Assembly: GCA_025453505.1 (NCBI GenBank)
Contig: JALOQG010000409.1
Coordinates: 1 to 6,123, forward strand
DNA: 6,123 bases
Direction: 5' to 3'
Origin: Myxococcota bacterium
Lineage (GTDB): Bacteria > Myxococcota_A > UBA9160 > PR03
A program made the position numbers and the translations under genes. The notes under the pieces are model-generated. The model had not been told where the DNA came from. It saw only the letters and a list, made by a program, of their open reading frames with translations, and did not search any database. Below, one piece after another: positions 1-6,043 of this stretch. The first letter of the stretch is position 1. Each line of letters begins with the position of its first letter.

Positions 1-6
1 ACCGGG

Positions 7-531
7 ATGGGCGGACGTTCGCGCGCCTGGCGCGGACTGCTCGCGGGCGCCGCCATCTTCGCCACGATGCTCTCGGGCGCGACCGCTGGCGCCGGCCGGC
101 CGCGCATCAACGACATCACCACCGATCCGAACGACCCGCCGGCCTTCGAGTACGCGCTGCGCGATCCGGACACGCGCGATCGCGACTACTCCTATCCGTC
201 CGGCTTCGCCGAGCAGCAGCGCGCGGCCTACCCCGACCTCGCGCCGATCGTGCTCGCAGTGCCGCCCGAATCGGCCTTCGACGCGGCGCTCCAGGCGGTG
301 CAGGCGCTCGATCTCGAAGTGACGCTCTCGGACCGGGCGCGCGGCGTGATCGAGGCGCGCGCGACGTCGAAGCTGTTCCGCTTCGTGGACGACGTCGCGA
401 TCCGCATCCGCCCGAAGGACGGCGGCTCGGTGGTCGACATCCGTTCGAAGTCGCGCCTCGGCAAGGGCGACCTCGGCGCGAATGCCGATCGCATCCGCGC
501 CATCGCCGCGCGACTCACACCGCCTAGCTGA
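7..531 (+). CDS. DUF1499-family exported protein
   Basis: The 174-residue product belongs, by recognition, to the DUF1499 family, whose biochemical role is unknown. A basic start (MGGRSRAWRG) is followed by a hydrophobic alanine/glycine-rich segment at about residues 11-29, which reads as a signal peptide or single membrane anchor. The conserved part begins at RPRINDITTDP (31-41) with a following DPPAF, and ends with the family-typical RFVDDVAIRIRP (125-136) and VVDIRSKSRLGKGDLGANADRIR-like block (about 142-164). No cysteine is present, so it is not a lipoprotein from this start. The ATG lies 6 bases from the window edge and the frame is open upstream, so the true start could be earlier and no ribosome binding site can be judged. 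It is the only plus-strand gene, and its last 8 bp overlap the end of the acyl-CoA synthetase gene. The family call is firm; the function is not known. Confidence 0.85.
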   Translation: MGGRSRAWRGLLAGAAIFATMLSGATAGAGRPRINDITTDPNDPPAFEYALRDPDTRDRDYSYPSGFAEQQRAAYPDLAPIVLAVPPESAFDAALQAVQALDLEVTLSDRARGVIEARATSKLFRFVDDVAIRIRPKDGGSVVDIRSKSRLGKGDLGANADRIRAIAARLTPPS

Positions 532-2152
532 GGCCGAGCGCCTCGGCAGCGCGGGTCTTCGCCCAGCGGTAGTCGGCCTTGCCGCTCGGCGCGCGCACCA
601 TCTCGTCCACGAACACGAAGGCCTTCGGCAGCTTGTAGTGCGCGATGTGCTCGGCGGCGGTGCGCTTCAGCGCCTCCTCGTCGCCGCGCGCGCCCTCGCG
701 CACTTTGACCAGCGCGGTCACCTGCTGGCCCCAGCGCTCGTGCGGCGTGCCGACCACCACGCAGTCGTACACGTCCGGGTGATGCTTGATCGCCTGCTCG
801 ACCTCCTCGGCGAAGATCTTCTCGCCGCCGGAGTTGATCGTGACGGAGTCGCGCCCGAGCAGCCGCAGCTTGCCGTCGGACTCGACCATCGCGCGATCGC
901 CCGGGATCGCGTAGCGCCGCCCCTCGACCTCGGGGAACGTCTTCGCGGTCTTCTCCGCGTCCTTGTAGTAACCGAGCGGGATGGATCCCTCGCGCGCGAA
1001 CCAGCCGATCTCGTCCGAGCCCGCCGCGACGAGTCCGGACAGGTCCTCCTTCAGCACGCAGCTCTGCGGCGCCAGCGCGAAGTCGCCGCTGGTCGCCTTG
1101 GCGCCGGCGGCCGAGAACTGCGACGCCTGCGCACCGCTCTCGGAGGAGCCGACCGCGTCGAGCAGCCTGATGTTCGGCAGCAGGCGCAGGAACTCGTTCT
1201 TCAGCGCAGCGGTCAGGATCGCGCCGCCCGAAGTGAGCAGGAAGAACGACGAGAGGTCGTAGTTCTTCTTCGCGAGCTGGTCGGCGAGCGGGCGACCGAA
1301 GGCGTCGCCGACGATCGTCATCATGTTGATCTTCTCGCGCTCGATCGTGGACCAGATGTCGTCCGGGTCGAGGTGACGCGCCTTCGACTGCACGAAGACC
1401 GTACCGCCGGCAGACCAGACGTTGAACGCCACCCAGTGGGCTGCGCCGTGCATGAACGGCGGCGCCGGCAGCGCGCGCGGTCCCCCGCCCTTCGCCTTCG
1501 CGACGATGCCTTCGAGCGTGCGCTCGGGCAGCGGCCCGCCCATCGCGGCGAGGTAGATGTCCTCCTGCCGCCACAGCACGCCCTTCGGCATGCCGGTCGT
1601 GCCGCCCGTGTAGAGGATGTAGAGATCGTCGGGCGAGAGGCCCTGCGGAACCTCGGGCTTCGCGCCCGCGAGCGCCGTCTCGTAGTCGAGCGCGCCCGGC
1701 AGCAGCGCCTCGCCGGACTCGTCGGCGACCTGCAGCCACAGCTTCACCTTCGGCAGCTTGTCGCGCAGCCGCGCGAGCGTCGGCGCGAAAGCCGCGTGGT
1801 AGATCACCGCGCTCGCGTCGGCGTTGTCGAACAGGTAGAGCAGCTCTTCGTCGACGTAGCGGTAGTTGACGTTGAACGGAGCGCAGCGCGCCTTGTACGC
1901 GCCGAGCATGCCCTCGAGATACTCGTTGCCGTTGTAGAGATACAGCGCGACGTGATCCTGTCCGCTCTCCCAGCCACGCAGCGCCGAGCGCTCGCGCGTG
2001 CAGCCGAGCCCGTGCTCGCGCAGCACGGCGGCGAGGCGTCGCGTGCGGTCGGTGACCTGCGCCCAGGTGAGGCGCCGCTCGCCGTAGACCAGGCACTCGT
2101 TGTCGGGAATGGCTTCCGCGATCGCTTCGTGGATGACGGCGAGATTCAACAT
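524..2152 (-). CDS. AMP-forming acyl-CoA synthetase, FadD19-like
   Basis: This 542-residue enzyme should activate a carboxylic acid to its acyl-CoA through an acyl-adenylate. Motifs of the ANL superfamily are in order: P-loop YTGGTTGMPKG (181-191), GSSES (335-339), the ribose-binding GD (418-419), hinge GRDSVTINSGGEK (433-445), and PSGKADYRW (522-530) with the presumed adenylation lysine K525. The stretches NVNYRYV, YLFDNAD, YDLSS, SSES, IPLGYYKD, RYAIPGD and KADYRWAK recall mycobacterial FadD19, which activates the steroid side chain, so a long-chain or isoprenoid/steroid-type acid is a reasonable guess; the substrate cannot be read from sequence. Length is normal for the family. A loop at about 50-66 (CTRERSALRGWESGQD) looks longer than in FadD19. 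The ATG start is fixed by GGAGGA 6 bases upstream. It is the last gene of the minus-strand unit, 22 bp after the toroid-repeat gene, and converges on the DUF1499 gene. Confidence 0.93.
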   Translation of the reverse strand: MLNLAVIHEAIAEAIPDNECLVYGERRLTWAQVTDRTRRLAAVLREHGLGCTRERSALRGWESGQDHVALYLYNGNEYLEGMLGAYKARCAPFNVNYRYVDEELLYLFDNADASAVIYHAAFAPTLARLRDKLPKVKLWLQVADESGEALLPGALDYETALAGAKPEVPQGLSPDDLYILYTGGTTGMPKGVLWRQEDIYLAAMGGPLPERTLEGIVAKAKGGGPRALPAPPFMHGAAHWVAFNVWSAGGTVFVQSKARHLDPDDIWSTIEREKINMMTIVGDAFGRPLADQLAKKNYDLSSFFLLTSGGAILTAALKNEFLRLLPNIRLLDAVGSSESGAQASQFSAAGAKATSGDFALAPQSCVLKEDLSGLVAAGSDEIGWFAREGSIPLGYYKDAEKTAKTFPEVEGRRYAIPGDRAMVESDGKLRLLGRDSVTINSGGEKIFAEEVEQAIKHHPDVYDCVVVGTPHERWGQQVTALVKVREGARGDEEALKRTAAEHIAHYKLPKAFVFVDEMVRAPSGKADYRWAKTRAAEALGLS

Positions 2153-2158
2153 CGGGGG

Positions 2159-2164
2159 TCCTCC
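2159..2164 (-). promoter_or_regulatory. Ribosome binding site of the acyl-CoA synthetase gene
   Basis: GGAGGA on the minus strand sits 6 bases before the ATG at 2152, inside the 22-bp gap after the toroid-repeat gene. This near-consensus Shine-Dalgarno sequence settles the start and suggests independent, efficient translation initiation within the transcript. Confidence 0.85.
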
Positions 2165-2174
2165 GCAGAACGGA

Positions 2175-2939
2175 TCACCTTAGCGACGCGGCGCGGAACG
2201 CGCGCGGGGTCAGGCGGCGCAGCGCGGCGAGCGCCGCGAGCGTCGCCTCGACGCGCGCCGCGACGTCGCCGGCGGCCGGCGCGAAGCCACCGTCGTCGGC
2301 CTGCGCCGCGGCGAGCGAGAGCGCGACCTCGTCGGCGCCGAGGCGGGCGCCTGGCACCGCCTGCGCATCGCAGAGTGCGAACACGCGTCCGGCCGCGAGC
2401 GCGTCGATCGAGCCGTTGCGAAAGCCGCGCTCGAGTTCGCGGCCGCACCACTGCAGTGCGCCGTCGGCGATCTCGTGATCGGTGTTCGCGAAGAAGCACG
2501 CGTAGGCGGCGATCGCCGCCGCCGCGCCGCCCTCGACGCGCTCGGGCGCCCAGCTCGCTGCAACGCGGCGGCCCGCCGCACGCAGCACGGCGGCCCGCGC
2601 GAAGCGCGTCTTGGCGAGCAGTCCCGCGACGAGCGCCGCCGCCGCGCCGTGCTCCAGCGCCGGCACGCACGACCAGCCTCCGTCGGCTTCTTGCGCCGCG
2701 GCGAGCCGCGCTGCGGCGCGCTCGGCGACGGGTCCCTCGTGCACGCCCGCGGCGTCGAGTTGCTCGAGCGCACGCAGCGCGGCTGCATCGGTGTCGATCG
2801 GCGCGAACGCGGCGTCGAGCGCCGCGCGCGGCACGGCGTCGAAGAGCAGCTCCGCTCGCACACGCTGCTGCGCGTCGCCGTGCGCCGCGACGAAGCCGCG
2901 CGCGCGGCGCGCGACGTCGCTGCCAGCCGCCCCGCTCAT
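2175..2939 (-). CDS. Small alpha/alpha-toroid (prenyltransferase/squalene-cyclase-like repeat) protein
   Basis: The 254-residue, very alanine-rich product is not one I can name. Two segments resemble the repeats of terpene cyclases and protein prenyltransferase beta subunits: RLAAAQEADGGWSCVP (78-93) and LAAAQADDGGFAP (209-221), each followed by predicted helices rich in alanine and leucine. The spacing of about 130 residues leaves room for a middle repeat that has lost the motif (the GGAAAAIAAYACFFANTDHEI region, 137-157). No DxDD or DDxxD catalytic motif is seen, and the protein is far shorter than squalene-hopene cyclases, so an enzymatic cyclase role is not supported. There is no signal peptide or membrane segment. 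The ATG at 2939 overlaps the stop of the methyltransferase gene as ATGA, which picks this start over longer readings of the frame and implies translational coupling; no good ribosome binding site precedes it. The gene is real by position, frame and length; its function is unknown. Confidence 0.75.
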   Translation of the reverse strand: MSGAAGSDVARRARGFVAAHGDAQQRVRAELLFDAVPRAALDAAFAPIDTDAAALRALEQLDAAGVHEGPVAERAAARLAAAQEADGGWSCVPALEHGAAAALVAGLLAKTRFARAAVLRAAGRRVAASWAPERVEGGAAAAIAAYACFFANTDHEIADGALQWCGRELERGFRNGSIDALAAGRVFALCDAQAVPGARLGADEVALSLAAAQADDGGFAPAAGDVAARVEATLAALAALRRLTPRAFRAASLR

Positions 2940-4093
2940 GCGCGCAGCAGCAGACCGCTCAGGTAGCGACCTTCGGGATGATCGAGCGCCACCGGGTGAT
3001 CGCTCGGCGCGCCGAGCTCGCGCAGCACCTGCACCGGGCGCGCCGCGTCGAGCGACGCGCCGAACGCGATCTTGCGCCCGACGTGATGCGAGCACGAGAA
3101 CGCGAGCACGAACGCGCCCGGCGCCGCGCGTCGCAGCGCCCAGAGCAGCGTGTCCTTGTACGCGCGCGACGCGGCGGACACGTCGCCGGAACGCCGCGCG
3201 AGCGGCGGCGGATCGACGATCAGCAGATCCCAGGGACCCTCGGCGTGGCGCAGGAAGCGGAACGCGTCCTCGCGCGCGAGCGTCGGCGCGATCGAGTCGG
3301 CCCACGGCGCGAGGTGCTGCTCCGCGACGGCCATCGCCTCGCCCGACGAATCGACCGCGGTGATCGACGCCGCCCCGCCGTGCGCCGCCGCGACCGCGAA
3401 GCCGCCCGTGTACGAGAAGAGGTCGAGCACGCGGCGGCCGGACGCCAGCGAGTGCACGAGATCGCGCGCGTCGCGCTGGTCGAGATAGAAGCCGGTCTTC
3501 TGCCCGGCGCCGACGTCCACGCGATAGTGTCGGTTGCGCTCGCGGATCCCGATCGGATCCTTCGGCGGATCGCCCCACAGCGCGCCCTGCTGCGCGGCCA
3601 TGCCCTCGCGCCGCGCGGCGGAGGCGTCGGGCCGCTCGAGCGCGGAGGCGGCGTTCGTCGCGAGCCGCAGCGCGTCCGTCACGAGCGCGCGGCGCGCGTC
3701 CATGCCCGCGGTCGAGAAGCGCACGACGAGCACGTCCGCGTAGCGATCCACCACGAGTCCGGGCAGCCCGTCGCCCTCGGCGTTGACGAGCCGTACCGCG
3801 TCGGTGTCGCCGACGAGCGGATCGTCGCCGCGCCGCGCGATCGCCGCGGCGATGCGCGCCTCGATCAGCCCGTCGCCCGGGGCGACGGCGCCGAACTCGA
3901 GCACGCGCACGCGGATCTGCGAGTGCGGCGACCAGTGCCCGAAGCCGAGCGGCGCGCCGCCCGCGCCGACGACGCGCACCCAGTCGCCCGGCGCGGGCTC
4001 GCCGGACACGCGCTCCACGGCGCCCGAGAGCACCCACGGATGGCGCCTGCGGATCGAGCGGTCGCGGTCGGGCTTGAGCTGTACGTCGAACAT
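2936..4093 (-). CDS. rlmI: Class I SAM-dependent 23S rRNA (cytosine-C5) methyltransferase, RlmI type
   Basis: The 385-residue protein matches the plan of E. coli RlmI, which makes m5C1962 in 23S rRNA using S-adenosylmethionine. An N-terminal PUA RNA-binding domain (about 1-75) carries RRHPWVLSGAV (16-26) and SPHSQIRVRV (55-64). A linker with EGDGLPGLVVDRY (106-118) and KTGFYLDQRDAR (199-210) leads to the Rossmann methyltransferase domain: SAM motif I VLDLFSYTGGFAV (222-234), acidic VDSS (247-250), DPPP (294-297) and FSCS (332-335), with C334 the likely catalytic cysteine. The C-terminus keeps DHPVAL and PEGRYLSG. I chose the ATG at 4093 because it aligns with the E. coli start and lies 4 bp after the sulfotransferase stop; a GTG at 4129 would add 12 residues and overlap that gene by 32 bp. 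Neither has a strong ribosome binding site. It overlaps the next gene by 4 bp. Orthology of target site is inferred. Confidence 0.9.
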   Translation of the reverse strand: MFDVQLKPDRDRSIRRRHPWVLSGAVERVSGEPAPGDWVRVVGAGGAPLGFGHWSPHSQIRVRVLEFGAVAPGDGLIEARIAAAIARRGDDPLVGDTDAVRLVNAEGDGLPGLVVDRYADVLVVRFSTAGMDARRALVTDALRLATNAASALERPDASAARREGMAAQQGALWGDPPKDPIGIRERNRHYRVDVGAGQKTGFYLDQRDARDLVHSLASGRRVLDLFSYTGGFAVAAAHGGAASITAVDSSGEAMAVAEQHLAPWADSIAPTLAREDAFRFLRHAEGPWDLLIVDPPPLARRSGDVSAASRAYKDTLLWALRRAAPGAFVLAFSCSHHVGRKIAFGASLDAARPVQVLRELGAPSDHPVALDHPEGRYLSGLLLRA

Positions 4094-4097
4094 GGCG

Positions 4098-4721
4098 TCA
4101 CGATCGTGGATCGCGATCGGCGCGTCCACTCGCAGCCCGGTTGCGGTGTAGTTGCGGGTCCACGACTCCTCGCATCGCCTCGCGGTCGAGTCCGCCGCCG
4201 AGAAACGCGTCGATCGCCGCGACGCACGGCGCGGGATCCGCCACGAGCGCGCCGTAGGAGACGTCGAGCGCGCGGACGTGCGGCTGCGCCGCCAGCCACA
4301 CGGCGACCTCCTCCTGCTGCGCAGCGAAGATCGCCGCGAGCCGCTCGGGCGCGAGGCCTCCCTCCTGCACGCGGCCGCGCCGCGCGAGCATGCGCTCCTG
4401 CGAGGCGATCACTTCGGCCGGATCGCGCCGCATCCAGAGCACACGGTAGGCGTGCGACGCCGGCAGATGCCGCAGCAGCGGCACGATCACCTTGACCGCG
4501 TGGCCGCCGGCGCCCGCGACCCAGCTCGTGTCGCGCGCGCTGCGCAGCACGGGCGCGTACTCGAAGTAGCCGGCGGGATTGTCGGCGTCGGCGGGACGCG
4601 CGTCGTCGCAGAGGAGCGGCACACCGCCGGCGCGCAGCATCTGCATCGCGAGCGAGGTGCCGGAACGCGGCAGCCCCGACACGACCGTCACGAACGCGCG
4701 CGCGCGGCCGGCCGTCTTCAA
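4098..4721 (-). CDS. Sulfotransferase-family protein
   Basis: The product (207 residues from TTG) looks like a PAPS-dependent sulfotransferase, which moves sulfate from 3'-phosphoadenylylsulfate to an acceptor hydroxyl or amine. The 5'-phosphosulfate loop VVSGLPRSGTS (13-23) is followed by AMQMLRAGG, a DNPAGYFEY segment (47-55), and YRVLWMRRDPAEVIASQERM (92-111), which fits the 3'-phosphate-binding region. A late LDVSYGALVADP (152-163) is typical of bacterial members. It is cytoplasmic, with no signal peptide, and shorter than the usual 250-300 residues, the C-terminal part being brief; the acceptor is unknown. The TTG start is proposed because it forms a TTGA overlap with the stop of the dehydrogenase gene, matching the other junctions. 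A GTG at 4691 would give 197 residues starting just before the P-loop and is a fair alternative. The family call is good; substrate and start are uncertain. Confidence 0.82.
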   Translation of the reverse strand: MKTAGRARAFVTVVSGLPRSGTSLAMQMLRAGGVPLLCDDARPADADNPAGYFEYAPVLRSARDTSWVAGAGGHAVKVIVPLLRHLPASHAYRVLWMRRDPAEVIASQERMLARRGRVQEGGLAPERLAAIFAAQQEEVAVWLAAQPHVRALDVSYGALVADPAPCVAAIDAFLGGGLDREAMRGVVDPQLHRNRAASGRADRDPRS

Positions 4722-5587
4722 CGTCGCCGCGGATATCCCATGAAGCGGACGACGAGCGCGTCGCGCCAGCGGTCGGGCAGGAAGCGCGCGAAGAGCGCCT
4801 GCACCTTCGCGTCGGTCCCGACCACATAGCGAGTCTTCGGACGCGGCGCGGTGAGCGCGTGCAGGATCGCGCGCGAACACGCTTCGGGCGCGATCGCGAC
4901 GCGCTTCTGGTGCGCGAGCGTCTTCATCACCGACCCGACCGCGTCGCCGTAGAGCGCCGTCGCTTCGGCCGGCAGCCGGCCGAGCATCTCCTGCGCGTAG
5001 CTCTCGGTCTTGTCCCAGATCTCGGTCTTGATCGCGCCCGGCTCGATCAACACGACTTCGATGCCGTGCGGTGCGAGTTCCATGCGCGCGGACTCGGTGA
5101 TCGCCTCGATCGCGAACTTCGACGCGCTGTACGGACCGACCAGCGGCTGCGAGACGCGGCCGCCGATCGAGCCGACCGTCACGATGCGGCCACGCGCCCG
5201 CCGGATCGCGGGCAGGAAGGCCTGCGTCACGGCGACCACGGACACGACGTTCACTTCGAGCTGGCGGCGCAATTCGTCGAGATCGAGGAACTCGATCGGC
5301 GCGCCGATCCCGATGCCGGCGTTGTTGACGAGCCCCGCCAGTCCGGCGTCGCCGACGGCGGCGTCGACGTGCTTCGCAGCGGCCTCGATCGCGGCCGGAT
5401 CGGTGACGTCGAGGCGGAGCGTTTCGAGCCGCGGCGATGCCGCCGCGCGCAACGACTCGGCGTCGGCCTCGCGCCGCACGCCGGCGAAGACGCGGAAGCC
5501 CGCGCGGTCGAGCGCGAGTGCGGCGTCGCGCCCGATGCCGGTGGACGCACCCGTGATGACGACCGATCCACTCGCAGACGTGCTCAT
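4718..5587 (-). CDS. Short-chain dehydrogenase/reductase (SDR)
   Basis: This 289-residue classical SDR should oxidise an alcohol or reduce a ketone with NAD(P)(H). It shows the cofactor motif TGASTGIG (12-19), D60 in LRLDVTD, which contacts the adenine ring, NNAG (88-91), the structural N113, and the catalytic serine S140, Y153 and K157 (GSIGG, then YSASK), followed by PG (183-184). R38-R39 after the second strand favours NADP(H), by family rules. The C-terminal extension of about 40 residues (RPKTRYVVGTDAKVQ, then FLPDRWRDALVVR) resembles SDRs of the retinol/17-beta-hydroxysteroid dehydrogenase type, so a lipid or sterol-like substrate is plausible but not shown. There is no signal peptide. 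The ATG is set by GGGAGGA 6 bases upstream. It follows the TonB-domain gene after 33 bp, and its stop overlaps the proposed TTG of the sulfotransferase gene, so the two enzymes are probably made together. Confidence 0.93.
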   Translation of the reverse strand: MSTSASGSVVITGASTGIGRDAALALDRAGFRVFAGVRREADAESLRAAASPRLETLRLDVTDPAAIEAAAKHVDAAVGDAGLAGLVNNAGIGIGAPIEFLDLDELRRQLEVNVVSVVAVTQAFLPAIRRARGRIVTVGSIGGRVSQPLVGPYSASKFAIEAITESARMELAPHGIEVVLIEPGAIKTEIWDKTESYAQEMLGRLPAEATALYGDAVGSVMKTLAHQKRVAIAPEACSRAILHALTAPRPKTRYVVGTDAKVQALFARFLPDRWRDALVVRFMGYPRRR

Positions 5588-5593
5588 GCGGAG

Positions 5594-5600
5594 TCCTCCC
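5594..5600 (-). promoter_or_regulatory. Ribosome binding site of the SDR gene
   Basis: GGGAGGA on the minus strand lies 6 bases before the ATG at 5587, in the 33-bp gap after the TonB-domain gene. It is the strongest Shine-Dalgarno sequence in the window together with that of the acyl-CoA synthetase gene, and it fixes the SDR start. Confidence 0.85.
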
Positions 5601-5608
5601 GGGCGCGT

Positions 5609-5630
5609 GCGGCCACGCTATCACGGCCGC
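5609..5630. repeat. Short GC-rich inverted repeat between the TonB-domain and SDR genes
   Basis: Perfect 6-base arms GCGGCC and GGCCGC flank a 10-base loop, covering the stop codon of the TonB-domain gene and ending 9 bases before the Shine-Dalgarno sequence of the SDR gene. In the transcript this could form a small hairpin. No T-tract follows, so it is not a standard intrinsic terminator, and in DNA this GC-rich such an arm can arise by chance. Confidence 0.3.
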
Positions 5631-6043
5631 GCGGCGATCGAGTCCTCGGGCGCGCGCGGCTCGAGCGCGAAGCGCACCGGAATCTCGAGGCGCCCGTAGA
5701 CGTACGGAAGCCGGCCGGCGGCGTGTACCGCGCGCGCCGCCGCCCGATCGAGATGCGCCGAGCCCGACGTGGCCGCGATCTCGACGTCGCGCGCGAGCCC
5801 GTTGGCGCCGATCTCGAACGCCACCAGCGACGTTCCTTCGACGCGACGCGCGCGTGCGACGGGCGGGTATGCGAGCACCGCCTGCACGCGAGCGCAGATC
5901 GCGCCGAGGCGCTCCTCGAGCGAAGCGCCGCGCGGCATCGCGTCCTCCAACGCCGCGACGCGCGTCGGCGCTGCGGCGAGCGGGTCCGCCGCCGCCGGCA
6001 TCGCGAGCAACGCGAACGCGAGCGCCCGCACGAGCGCCCTCAT
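5621..6043 (-). CDS. Exported TonB C-terminal-domain protein
   Basis: The 140-residue product begins with a clear signal peptide (MRALVRALAFALLAMPAAAD, likely cleaved after one of the alanines near 17-19). The mature part carries a TonB C-terminal-type fold: LAYPPVARARRVEGTSLVAF (57-76), a GLARDVEIAATSGSAHLD block (82-99), AAARAVHAAGRLP (101-113) and the closing strand IPVRFAL (121-127). TonB energy transducers use this domain in the periplasm to touch TonB-dependent outer-membrane receptors. Here there is no retained transmembrane anchor and no proline-rich spacer, so it is not a standard energy transducer; a periplasmic scaffold or binding protein is more likely. One cysteine (C50) is present. 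The ATG overlaps the stop of the upstream calcium-loop gene as ATGA, with no good ribosome binding site, implying coupled translation. Family assignment is from pattern, not a search. Confidence 0.78.
   Translation of the reverse strand: MRALVRALAFALLAMPAAADPLAAAPTRVAALEDAMPRGASLEERLGAICARVQAVLAYPPVARARRVEGTSLVAFEIGANGLARDVEIAATSGSAHLDRAAARAVHAAGRLPYVYGRLEIPVRFALEPRAPEDSIAARP

Noticed and set aside
228..2096. A 622-codon minus-strand frame over the acyl-CoA synthetase region
   Set aside because: It shares the strand but is out of frame with the acyl-CoA synthetase, whose ATP-binding motifs and ribosome binding site are clear. Its product is arginine/alanine-rich without domains.
2505..2545. 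Runs of GCCGCC-type triplets and CGCG tracts that look like simple repeats
   Set aside because: They encode alanine and arginine stretches in real genes and have no regular unit or spacing, so they reflect composition and not a repeat array.
2175..4037. A 620-residue reading of the toroid-protein frame, extended through the methyltransferase gene
   Set aside because: The upstream part is an arginine-rich shadow of the RlmI-type gene. The ATG at 2939 with its ATGA overlap is the sensible start.
4094..4129. A GTG start at 4129 adding 12 residues to the rRNA methyltransferase
   Set aside because: The ATG at 4093 aligns with the E. coli RlmI N-terminus and avoids a 32-bp overlap. The longer form has no better ribosome binding site.
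482..4495. A 1337-codon plus-strand open frame running across the minus-strand genes
   Set aside because: It lies antisense to four genes with clear family motifs. The translation is arginine/alanine-rich low-complexity sequence with no recognisable domain, as expected for a non-coding frame in DNA this G+C rich.
5010..5699. A 229-codon plus-strand frame opposite the SDR gene
   Set aside because: It is the antisense shadow of a well-supported SDR, rich in serine, arginine and alanine, with no domain.
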